The notes beneath the pieces were generated by a model. The model saw only the letters and a list, made by a program, of their open reading frames with translations. It did no database searches and was not told the DNA's origin. DNA of 64,000 nucleotides from Puniceicoccales bacterium (GTDB lineage Bacteria > Verrucomicrobiota > Verrucomicrobiia > Opitutales > JAIRKQ01): the NCBI GenBank assembly GCA_031268175.1, contig JAIRXR010000007.1, positions 1 through 64,000 of the forward strand, in the 5' to 3' direction. Shown in pieces: positions 56,859 to 64,000 of this stretch. Each line of letters begins with the position of its first letter. Position 1 is the stretch's first letter. Position numbers and translations under genes: made by a program.

Positions 56859-57060
56859 AATTCACACAAAATTGAAAAAAATAAAAAAGGACAAGAGGAA
56901 AATACAAAAAATTAACTTTGTTAGAATTGTCCCGTGCGAGCGAAAATTTTTTGGACCATCGACCATTGGCGAACCGCCGCCGCCAATGCGCGAAATTAAC
57001 CGGCGGCAAAGGTAGTTTTTTCTTTTTTTTACCAAAATTTTGCTTAGAGAATGCGCTTCT

Positions 57061-58884
57061 ATGGAAAGCGTTGATTTGACCAAAATTCGGCACTCCGCTG
57101 CGCACGCATTGGCAGCCGCAGTGCTGAGGTTGTTCCCGGATACGAAACTCGACATTGGCCCGGCAACGCAGACAGGATTCTACTACGACTTTGATTCGAA
57201 TCACAAATTTTCACAGGAAGATTTGGAAAGGATCGAGCGTGAAATGCGCAGCATTATCGCCGATGGGCAAAAGTTCGTCAGAACGGTCGTCTCCCGCTAT
57301 GAAGCGATGGCGCTGATGCGCTCCAAAAACCAGGAATACAAGCTCGAGCGCCTGGCCGACATCCAGGAAGGAGAAGAGATCTCACTGTACGCAAATGGGG
57401 AATTCATCGACCTTTGCCGCGGGCCACACGTGGATTCAACGGACAAAATTGGTGCAATAAAGCTACTCGGAGTCGCCGGGGCGTACTACCGCGGCGATGA
57501 AAAGAACAAGCAATTGCAGAGAATTTTCGGTACCGCATTCGAAACAAAGAATGACCTTGATGGGTATTTGTCAATGCTCGAGGAAGCCAAAAAGCGAGAT
57601 CATCGCAAGCTGGGCAAGGAATTGAAACTATTTTCCATCGACGACGCAGTCGGAGCTGGCATGGTTCTTTGGCTACCGCGCGGTGCAATAGTCAGGAAGG
57701 AGCTGCAAAATTTCATACTCGAAGAGCTCGAAAAGCAGGGCTACCAGCAGGTTTTTACGCCGCACATAGCAAAGCTCGGGCTCTTCAGGACATCGGGGCA
57801 TTTCCCCTATTACAAAGAGTCGCAATTTGCGCCGCTACCGGACAAAATTTCCCTGGAAAAAAGCGTCGGTGATGGCCAATCGAGCAAGGGACTGTTCGAT
57901 GCCCTTGAAAGCGGAGAAGAGGACGGATTTTTGTTGAAGCCGATGAATTGTCCTGCCCACGTGAGGATATATATGTCCGAGCCGCGTTCCTACAGGGAAC
58001 TGCCGGTCAAAATCGCCGAATTCGGGACGGTCTATCGCTGGGAACAGTCCGGAGAATTAACCGGCATGACGCGCGTAAGGAGTTTCACGCAGGACGACGC
58101 CCATATTTTTTGCACACGGGAACAGCTACGCAGTGAAATAGATGGCTGCTTGCACCTAGTAAAAGTCATTTTTCGCACGCTCGGCATGGAAAAGTTCCGC
58201 GTTAGAATTGGCCTTCGCTGCAAAAATTCCGACAAGTACATAGGGAATGATGAAAGCTGGACGACCGCCGAAGATGTCCTGCGCTCGGCTGCCCGTGGGC
58301 TCGGAGTGCCGTTCGAAGAAAACGAAGGCGAAGCTGCGTTCTATGGACCAAAAATAGACTTTGTAGTTGCTGATGTGATCGGCCGGGAGTGGCAGCTTGG
58401 GACCGTGCAAGTGGACTACAATCTGCCGGAGCGATTTGACATTTCCTACGTTGGAAGCGACAATTGCAATCACCGTCCCATAATGATTCACCGGGCTCCC
58501 TTCGGCTCCCTTGAGCGCTTCGTCGGATTATTGATTGAACATTTCGGCGGGGACTTTCCGACATGGCTCGCCCCCGAACAGGTTCGGATTATTGCACTAA
58601 ACGACAATTTGCTACCCAGTGCCTATGCTGCGAAGGATATGCTCGTAGGACGCCACATTCGGACATCCATAGATTCGCATTCCGATAAGCTAAACGCCAA
58701 GATACGGCGCGCGGAAGTCGAAAGAGTTCCGCACATGTTCATCATCGGTCAAAGGGAGGCAAACGAGGGCACGGTATCCGTTCGCTCAAGGATTGATAAA
58801 AGTTTCGAAGGCACGCTGAAACTGGAAGATGCCATTGCGCGTTTGGAGAAATCGATAGCGACGAGGGAATTGCCGAATCCGTGA
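57061..58884 (+). CDS. thrS: threonyl-tRNA synthetase without TGS domain
   Basis: 607 aa. Charges tRNA-Thr. Most bacterial ThrRS begin with a roughly 60-residue TGS domain; this one begins only nine residues before the editing domain motif HSAAHALAAA. The class II motifs follow: GIGPATQTGFYYDFD-type start of the editing site, then MNCPAH (zinc Cys), the FGTVYRWEQSGELTGMTRVR segment (motif 2), MIHRAPFGSLERF (motif 3 with zinc His) and the anticodon domain at the end. ATG 57061; a TTG seven codons upstream is possible but cannot restore a TGS domain. Confidence 0.97.
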   Translation: MESVDLTKIRHSAAHALAAAVLRLFPDTKLDIGPATQTGFYYDFDSNHKFSQEDLERIEREMRSIIADGQKFVRTVVSRYEAMALMRSKNQEYKLERLADIQEGEEISLYANGEFIDLCRGPHVDSTDKIGAIKLLGVAGAYYRGDEKNKQLQRIFGTAFETKNDLDGYLSMLEEAKKRDHRKLGKELKLFSIDDAVGAGMVLWLPRGAIVRKELQNFILEELEKQGYQQVFTPHIAKLGLFRTSGHFPYYKESQFAPLPDKISLEKSVGDGQSSKGLFDALESGEEDGFLLKPMNCPAHVRIYMSEPRSYRELPVKIAEFGTVYRWEQSGELTGMTRVRSFTQDDAHIFCTREQLRSEIDGCLHLVKVIFRTLGMEKFRVRIGLRCKNSDKYIGNDESWTTAEDVLRSAARGLGVPFEENEGEAAFYGPKIDFVVADVIGREWQLGTVQVDYNLPERFDISYVGSDNCNHRPIMIHRAPFGSLERFVGLLIEHFGGDFPTWLAPEQVRIIALNDNLLPSAYAAKDMLVGRHIRTSIDSHSDKLNAKIRRAEVERVPHMFIIGQREANEGTVSVRSRIDKSFEGTLKLEDAIARLEKSIATRELPNP

Positions 58885-58961
58885 GAAAGCCGCGCTATCG
58901 GGTTGAAAATTTATGAGCACATATGAAAAGACACATTGCTGGCTTCGCGCGCGCTCAATTC

Positions 58962-59420
58962 CTAGCGCCCTATGTCGCCCTGGGAAAGTATTTTCACGCC
59001 GCTGCGATTCATGACGTCTGCAGCAAATTCGTTGTTTTCGGTCTGTATGGCGAGGGCAATTTTGCCCTGCGGCCTCGCCAGGAACGCATACATGTGGTGT
59101 ATTTTTATTTCCGCAGCGAAAATAGCCTTTGCAACCTTCGGCATGTCCATCGCACTGCTGATTTCGACGGCCAAAATCTCATTTTCCTGGTAGCTAATTC
59201 CCTGCTCTGAAAAAACTTTCCGCGCCTCATCGGGGTAATTTACAACGCATCTAACCGTAGTGTTTCCAAAATTTTCAAAAAATGACACAGCCAAAATGGT
59301 GACATCACCGGCGACCAACGCGCCTAAAACACCGCTGAATGAAAAAATTTTCCCGTCGAGTGGAAATAAAAATTGGATTACTGGAGAGGAAGCTCCGGAG
59401 GCCGTGGCGCACGGCGCCAT
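58962..59420 (-). CDS. tandem ACT-domain protein
   Basis: About 152 aa. Two ACT-like repeats are visible: FSGVLGALVAGDVTILAVSF with FGNTTVRCVVNYPDEAR, then ENEILAVEISSAMDMPKVAK with HHMYAFLARPQGKIALAIQT. ACT pairs bind amino acids and regulate other enzymes; no catalytic domain is attached. ATG 59420 is one of two possible starts. It is convergent with thrS (77-bp gap). Confidence 0.72.
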   Translation of the reverse strand: MAPCATASGASSPVIQFLFPLDGKIFSFSGVLGALVAGDVTILAVSFFENFGNTTVRCVVNYPDEARKVFSEQGISYQENEILAVEISSAMDMPKVAKAIFAAEIKIHHMYAFLARPQGKIALAIQTENNEFAADVMNRSGVKILSQGDIGR

Positions 59421-59562
59421 ACTGTGAATAGAAGGCACTCCAAGCAAAAGGTAAAAAATATTTCCAAAAAATCCACAAAGATTTTAGCATATTTCTTCGC
59501 AAAAATAATTTACGTCCTATTGACATTTTTCGAGAAATTTTTACCGATTCATTACTTTCACA

Positions 59563-60102
59563 ATGGAAGCCAGACGAAATGGATCAACGAATATCAAAGT
59601 CGTTGCATTATTATTCCTAGTTATTTTTTGTTCCGGCACCGCATGGTGCGCCCGGGAAGAGAAAATTAACAGGGTCGAAGTCTTTGTTTCAGCCTATTGT
59701 TACCGAATAAATAGGGTGCGCGGGCCTGAAATATTGATTTTAAAGAGAGCCTCAACCAGAGAATTGGCTCCCAGCATGTGGGAGTGCGGTGGCGGATCTG
59801 TTCACGAAAATGAAAATTTCGAGGATGCCGCCAGGAGGCAATTGCTTGAGGAAGCCGGCATAACAGCCACCCGCTGGAAAGTTTTGGAGTGCTTCGAAGT
59901 TGAGGTGCGTCCAGGGGTGATAGTACCCGGAATCGCCTTCACGTGCAAAGCCAATGCGGACTCACCAGTGAAAATTGACCCAAGGGAACACACCGAGTAC
60001 CGCTGGGCTACCATCAAAGAGCTCGATGACATGGCGCTTGTGACGCAAAAAATGCACCAATCAATCGTGAAGCTGCTAATGATCCAGGACAAGCTTCTTT
60101 AG
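59563..60102 (+). CDS. exported Nudix-like protein
   Basis: 179 aa. Residues 12-30 (KVVALLFLVIFCSGTAWCA) form a signal peptide, which is rare for Nudix proteins, most of which are cytoplasmic. The Nudix box reads GGSVHENENFEDAARRQLLE plus EAGI; the first Glu of the REUxEE part is Gln (RQLLEE). The EE pair that binds metal is kept, so activity may be weak or changed. Substrate unknown. An exported Nudix protein could act in the periplasm or in the host. ATG at 59563 without a clear ribosome site. Confidence 0.8.
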   Translation: MEARRNGSTNIKVVALLFLVIFCSGTAWCAREEKINRVEVFVSAYCYRINRVRGPEILILKRASTRELAPSMWECGGGSVHENENFEDAARRQLLEEAGITATRWKVLECFEVEVRPGVIVPGIAFTCKANADSPVKIDPREHTEYRWATIKELDDMALVTQKMHQSIVKLLMIQDKLL

Positions 60103-60200
60103 CTATCAAAGTCGGCCCAAGCCGAATTGGGTCTAGCATGCAGCGAAAATTAATTTCATTTTCAAATATAAAAAATTAATTACAGAGGAGATTTACCGAA

Positions 60201-60512
60201 ATGGACACCATATTTAGTTCGCACCTGTTTTTTCCGCGCTTACCAGATGAAGAGATTGAAGAAGTCTATTCGAATGGCGCGCGAATTATCATGGATTCGT
60301 TTTCTGCAATGTCCTTCCGCAAGCTGAAAACAGCTGACAGAGCTAAGGTAAGCGACAGCATCATGTCCCTGGACGGCCCCATCGGTTCTTCGCACTTCAT
60401 CGGTGATATTGTACTTTCGGACAGAATAGTAAGCATCAACGCAACCATCGAAGATTCGGCACCAACGTTCAAGTGCAGCATGTCTTCCGAATTTACGGTC
60501 AACGAAGTGTAA
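60201..60512 (+). CDS. small hypothetical protein
   Basis: 103 aa, no family recognised. No signal peptide or membrane segment; acidic. A good ribosome site (agaggaga, 60184-60191) lies about nine bases before the ATG at 60201, which is better than for most genes here. It stands between the exported Nudix gene and metG; the 172-bp gap to metG holds no visible gene. Confidence 0.6.
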   Translation: MDTIFSSHLFFPRLPDEEIEEVYSNGARIIMDSFSAMSFRKLKTADRAKVSDSIMSLDGPIGSSHFIGDIVLSDRIVSINATIEDSAPTFKCSMSSEFTVNEV

Positions 60513-60684
60513 TCCCGTTGAAATCGCCGAAAGGCAGGAGCGAAAGCACAGAAATCGGTGACTCGCTGATTTTTCAAGTCGAGTTACAAGCTGTCCGCCA
60601 GCGTACAAGTTGCCTGCGGTATCGCCTTTGGTTCAGAAAAATGAAATTGCAACTGACGCACAAAAAAGTAATGGAGCTTCGCAT

Positions 60685-62214
60685 ATGGTAAAAAAATTGT
60701 ACATAACGACGGCCATAGACTACGCCAATGGTAAGCCGCACATTGGCCACGCCTATGAAAAAATTCTTGCCGATGCCATGACACGCATGTTCAGGCTGCA
60801 GGGGCGCGATGTGCAATTCATGACAGGGCTCGACGAACATGGTTTGAAGGTCAGCCAATCGGCAGAAAAGGCCGGCATCCCTGAGTTGGAGCACTGCAAC
60901 AACATTGCCGACGATTTCAAAAATTTATGCAAAAATTTGACTGTGGACTACGACAGGTACATCCGCACAACCGAACCTGAACACAAACGCGTCGTGCGCG
61001 ATTGCCTGCAAAAATTATACGACGCCGGAGACATCTACAAGGCGGATTACAGCGGATTATACAGCAAGACCGCCGAGCGATTTGTCCTCGAAAAGGATAA
61101 AATCAACGGCAAATGGCCATCGGATTACGGCGAAGTCGTCGAAATATCGGAAACGAACTATTTTTTCAAACTGAAAAAATACCAATCGTGGCTTGTCGAG
61201 TACGTTGAAAGCCATCCGGAATTCATATTTCCAGAGTTTCGAGCAAGGCAGGTGCTGGAATTTTTAAAAGAGCCGATAAATGATCTCTGCATTTCGCGTC
61301 CCAAACACCGCCTATCCTGGGGAATAGAACTTCCGTTTGACAGTGAATACGTCACCTACGTTTGGTTCGATGCGTTGGTAAACTATGTAACGGGCGCAAA
61401 CTACTTCGGTGAAAATTTTTCCGATTGCTGGCCAGCCGACTACCACGTCATCGGCAAAGACATCGTCGTTCCGGCACACGCCGTATACTGGCCGATTATT
61501 TTACACGCCCTGGATATCGCCATACCTAAAACTTTGCTGACCCACGGCTGGTGGCTAGTTTCCGGAGAAAAAATGTCGAAGAGCGCTGGAAATGTCGTCA
61601 ATCCGCTGGAATTTGCCGAAAAATTTGGGACCGATGCATTTAGATACTACCTGCTGCGCGAAATGACCGTCGGCCAGGATTGCGATTTTTCACCGGATAG
61701 GTTTGCCATTCGCTACACGAGCGACCTGGCGAATGACCTTGGAAATCTTGTCAGCCGACTGCTGAACATGTGCCACAGGTACTGCGGTGGAGCTGTAAAA
61801 GATTTTGGGCCGTTCGGCGAGCCGGAAAACAGGATGCGAAGGCTGTGGGAAACGTCCGTACCGGAAATCATATCCTCGTACAACGAATTTGCCTTTCACT
61901 CGGCTCTGGAAAAATTGTTTTCCTGCGTGCGTGCCGTCAATTCCTACGTGGAAGAACGCTCGCCGTGGAAGCTGGCGAAGTCCGACGGCGAAATCGATAG
62001 GCAGCTCATAGACACAACCATAGCAATAATCTCCGAATGCGTCAGAATAGCGGCAATCCTGTTGCTCCCGGTGATGCCAACAATTTCCAAAAAAATACTG
62101 GATGTTTTGGGATACGGCGGCGAAGTAAATTGGGACAGCGGCGTTAGATTTGACAATTTTCTCGCTGGGAATAGACTTGCCGAAAGTTCTATTCTGTTTC
62201 CAAGAGTCGACTGA
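60685..62214 (+). CDS. metG: methionyl-tRNA synthetase
   Basis: 509 aa. Charges tRNA-Met. Class I motifs are present: HIGH in KPHIGHAYEKILADAM and KMSKS in SGEKMSKSAGN. The enzyme lacks the C-terminal tRNA-binding (EMAP-like) domain and the zinc knuckle with its usual cysteines is not obvious, so it is a compact type. The open frame runs from 60610, but the ATG at 60685 (ggag nearby) gives the standard start. Followed by the acyltransferase gene after three bases. Confidence 0.97.
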   Translation: MVKKLYITTAIDYANGKPHIGHAYEKILADAMTRMFRLQGRDVQFMTGLDEHGLKVSQSAEKAGIPELEHCNNIADDFKNLCKNLTVDYDRYIRTTEPEHKRVVRDCLQKLYDAGDIYKADYSGLYSKTAERFVLEKDKINGKWPSDYGEVVEISETNYFFKLKKYQSWLVEYVESHPEFIFPEFRARQVLEFLKEPINDLCISRPKHRLSWGIELPFDSEYVTYVWFDALVNYVTGANYFGENFSDCWPADYHVIGKDIVVPAHAVYWPIILHALDIAIPKTLLTHGWWLVSGEKMSKSAGNVVNPLEFAEKFGTDAFRYYLLREMTVGQDCDFSPDRFAIRYTSDLANDLGNLVSRLLNMCHRYCGGAVKDFGPFGEPENRMRRLWETSVPEIISSYNEFAFHSALEKLFSCVRAVNSYVEERSPWKLAKSDGEIDRQLIDTTIAIISECVRIAAILLLPVMPTISKKILDVLGYGGEVNWDSGVRFDNFLAGNRLAESSILFPRVD

Positions 62215-62217
62215 TAG

Positions 62218-62880
62218 ATGTCGCACTTCATACGGATACAGACGCTAAAAAAGTGGTGGCAGCGCACCCTCGTCGCGATCATCGCCGCTGCGCTGAGGTT
62301 GTATTGGATGACGCTTAGAGTTAGCCTATCCGACGAAGGCCACCAAATTACCAATTCCATAGAAAGTGGTACCATCTTCGTCTTTTGGCATAGCAACCTG
62401 TTTGCGGCCTACACATTGAAAAAATTTTTGAAAAAAAAGCGCATCTGCGGGCTCGTCAGCCCGTCCCGCGATGGCGCGTGGCTCGCGGAAATTTTCAACG
62501 CTCTTGGCATCGAGACCATTCGCGGGTCTAGCAAGCGCAGAGGGCTATCTGCCATCGGAGACATGGTAAGAGAACTCGGCGACAACACCTCCATTGCCAT
62601 AACTCCAGACGGTCCTAGAGGGCCCGCGTGCAAATTCAAGATCGGAACGGCCATGACTGCGAAAAAGGCGAAAGCTGACGTGGTGGTAGTCGCGCTGAAA
62701 TACGGACACTTTTTCACGCTACCAACCTGGGACAAATTCAAGGTGCCGCTGCCTTTTTCAAGGGTGCGCGTCCGCGTAGAGATGTTCCGCTTCAAGGACT
62801 TTGAGCGCACAACGGCTGAAGAGCTGACGACCTTACTGGAAAAGCAGCTGAATGGGATGCAAGCGAAAATAGGAGGCTAA
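62218..62880 (+). CDS. DUF374 lysophospholipid/lipid A acyltransferase-like protein
   Basis: 220 aa. One N-terminal membrane segment (LVAIIAAALRLYWMTLRVSL) and the family pattern IFVFWHSNLFAAY, VSPSRDGAWLAEIFNALG, ETIRGSSKRRG and ITPDGPRGPACKFKIG. DUF374 proteins are related to the LpxL-type acyltransferases of lipid A. It is likely to act at the inner membrane. Starts three bases after metG and converges with the lipoprotein gene with a few bases of overlap. Confidence 0.85.
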   Translation: MSHFIRIQTLKKWWQRTLVAIIAAALRLYWMTLRVSLSDEGHQITNSIESGTIFVFWHSNLFAAYTLKKFLKKKRICGLVSPSRDGAWLAEIFNALGIETIRGSSKRRGLSAIGDMVRELGDNTSIAITPDGPRGPACKFKIGTAMTAKKAKADVVVVALKYGHFFTLPTWDKFKVPLPFSRVRVRVEMFRFKDFERTTAEELTTLLEKQLNGMQAKIGG

Positions 62881-63545
62881 TTTTTACCATCGGTGGCAAT
62901 TCCAGCGGAATGGTGACACGTCGGCAGTAGATTTAGCTCGTGAATCCTGTCAGCGATGTCGCTACTCAGAGCGGCCAATGCGATTCGCATACCTTCAATG
63001 ATATTTTCGAGAGCATCGGTATCAACGGGAGTCGATGCGGCGTATTTGTATACGCAAAGTTGCCTCCTCTTTGCATAGTCAAAAAATGTCCACGTGCACT
63101 TCAAAACAACGCTTTTTTCTTCGTCATTGTATATGAGGTCATCGAAGTCAATGGATATGCGGTAGTCACAAACCAGCGTGTTTCCTATGGTATGCATCGA
63201 GGATACGATCATCGCACAGCGGCGCATTTTTTCGGATAGTTCGTCCTGCAGGACTCTTATGCAGGCGTCGCCGAACGGTTCGGCCCACCTGTCAACTTCG
63301 GAAAAAACCAACTTATTTCCGGCGACTTTTTTGGTGATGTACGGACAATCCGCATAGGAGGGAATTTCGTCCAAAAGCAAATTGATGACAACTAAATTCA
63401 CATCAGTCTCATCCGGCGGCATGGCCACAATCGAATGGGATCCGAGCGTATAAAACCTTGAAACGTCCTTCTGCGGAGCGAACATCGCGCACCCGGGACA
63501 CGCTAGCAAAAATAGAAGAAACAGCAAAGTGGTTCTGCTTTTCAT
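62877..63545 (-). CDS. PqiC-like lipoprotein of an MCE transport system
   Basis: 222 aa. A lipoprotein signal peptide with the lipobox LLAC (Cys 16), then SRFYTLGSHSIV, the pattern seen in PqiC and other ABC-transport auxiliary lipoproteins. With MCE proteins these span the periplasm and move phospholipids between membranes. It overlaps the MCE gene end by ATGA. The basic function is an inference from the pattern and neighbour. Confidence 0.75.
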   Translation of the reverse strand: MKSRTTLLFLLFLLACPGCAMFAPQKDVSRFYTLGSHSIVAMPPDETDVNLVVINLLLDEIPSYADCPYITKKVAGNKLVFSEVDRWAEPFGDACIRVLQDELSEKMRRCAMIVSSMHTIGNTLVCDYRISIDFDDLIYNDEEKSVVLKCTWTFFDYAKRRQLCVYKYAASTPVDTDALENIIEGMRIALAALSSDIADRIHELNLLPTCHHSAGIATDGKN

Positions 63546-64000
63546 AGCGCCCTCCCGGCGACCAGCGCATTGGGATTCCTTTCAATGTATTCTGCCAAAA
63601 TGCGCAGTGCATGCAGCGCCTTGGAAAATTGCTGCAGTGAAATATCAAGAGACCTTCTCGTTCCAGAATCAAAGGCCAACATATCGGCGATTGCTTCCAT
63701 GGCCTTGTTTACCGACTTGAAATTCAAATCCCTTACCTTATCCTTCACGGCGTCCAGCATCGCTATCAGGCGTGCCGAAATTTTTTCGAATTCGAACTTC
63801 GACAGCTTTTTCATTATGGAATCGAAGCTTGCCATAAATTCATCGAGTTCCGTCGCAACGGATGGCATTTGCTGGTACCCGCGCAAATTTATGTCTCTGG
63901 AAAATCTTTCCTGATCAACCTTGTAATAGTCCAATCCGACGTACAATCTGCCAGTTAGTATACTTTCCATGGAAAGCTTTGCCGCCAGTCCTCTGCTGAT
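63542..64000 (-). CDS. MCE (MlaD/PqiB) family protein, C-terminal part, cut by the window edge
   Basis: The frame is open to the last base of the window, so the gene continues beyond it. The visible 152 residues begin ISRGLAAKLSMESILTGRLY, the segment near the MCE end seen in PqiB/MlaD-like proteins (..A.L...S.LTG.LYV.LD), followed by about 120 residues of helix (DEFMASFDSIMKKLSKFEFE and on) that would form the tunnel needle. Coupled to the lipoprotein gene by ATGA. The ATPase and permease of this system should lie further on. Confidence 0.82.
   Translation of the reverse strand: MSRGLAAKLSMESILTGRLYVGLDYYKVDQERFSRDINLRGYQQMPSVATELDEFMASFDSIMKKLSKFEFEKISARLIAMLDAVKDKVRDLNFKSVNKAMEAIADMLAFDSGTRRSLDISLQQFSKALHALRILAEYIERNPNALVAGRAL

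Overview
The window looks like the chromosome of a Gram-negative, host-dependent bacterium, most likely from the Planctomycetes-Verrucomicrobia-Chlamydiae side of the tree (an inference from gene content only). An outer membrane is indicated by LptD, HldD, a DUF374 acyltransferase, an outer-membrane barrel protein and an MCE/PqiC transport pair. Intracellular life is suggested by a full-length nucleotide (ATP/ADP) translocase of the chlamydial/rickettsial type and by several effector-like proteins: an OTU-type cysteine protease, an HD-type phosphodiesterase-like protein with a His-rich repeat leader, and an HExxH metallopeptidase with a 21-serine tract. Housekeeping genes are dense, and neighbouring genes in the operons often overlap by ATGA.

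Layout. 1-4 kb: accessory proteins (the end of one gene, its paralogue, and the HD protein), then a 560 bp stretch with hairpins but no credible gene. 4-20.9 kb: mainly core genes (tal, tRNA-Arg, recA, an epimerase-like gene without its catalytic pair, an orphan histidine kinase, rnpB, a second tRNA-Arg, lptD-miaA, the nucleotide translocase, pyrG). 21.0-32.6 kb: a compact, one-strand, 16-gene virion-morphogenesis cassette with a Mu-type head module, no visible integrase, transposase, repressor, endolysin or tape measure, and every frame open. 32.8-45.5 kb: comM, the OTU gene beside tRNA-Phe, nuoG, a PBP2 homologue whose transpeptidase motifs are lost, a dipeptidase, frr-pyrH, then divergent accB-accC with an Asp23 pair. 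45.2-49.4 kb: a lone PntA C-terminal subunit, ruvX, tmRNA, two paralogous membrane proteins of unknown family, a 26 bp perfect hairpin, hldD. 49.5-64 kb: dnaK-groES-groEL, NlpC/P60, two Nudix proteins (one apparently exported), the metallopeptidase, thrS without TGS domain, an ACT protein, metG, an acyltransferase, and the pqiC/MCE pair running off the end.

How it fits together. The host probably supplies nucleotides through the translocase, while LPS assembly, lipid transport, fatty-acid synthesis and translation are kept. Cell-wall synthesis looks altered: the elongation-type PBP2 keeps its fold but not its catalytic residues. The effector-like genes lie near RNA genes or between core operons. 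The phage-derived cassette is the best candidate for an undescribed system: it may be a domesticated particle (gene-transfer-agent-like) rather than a live prophage. All functions are read by eye from sequence; no database search was run.
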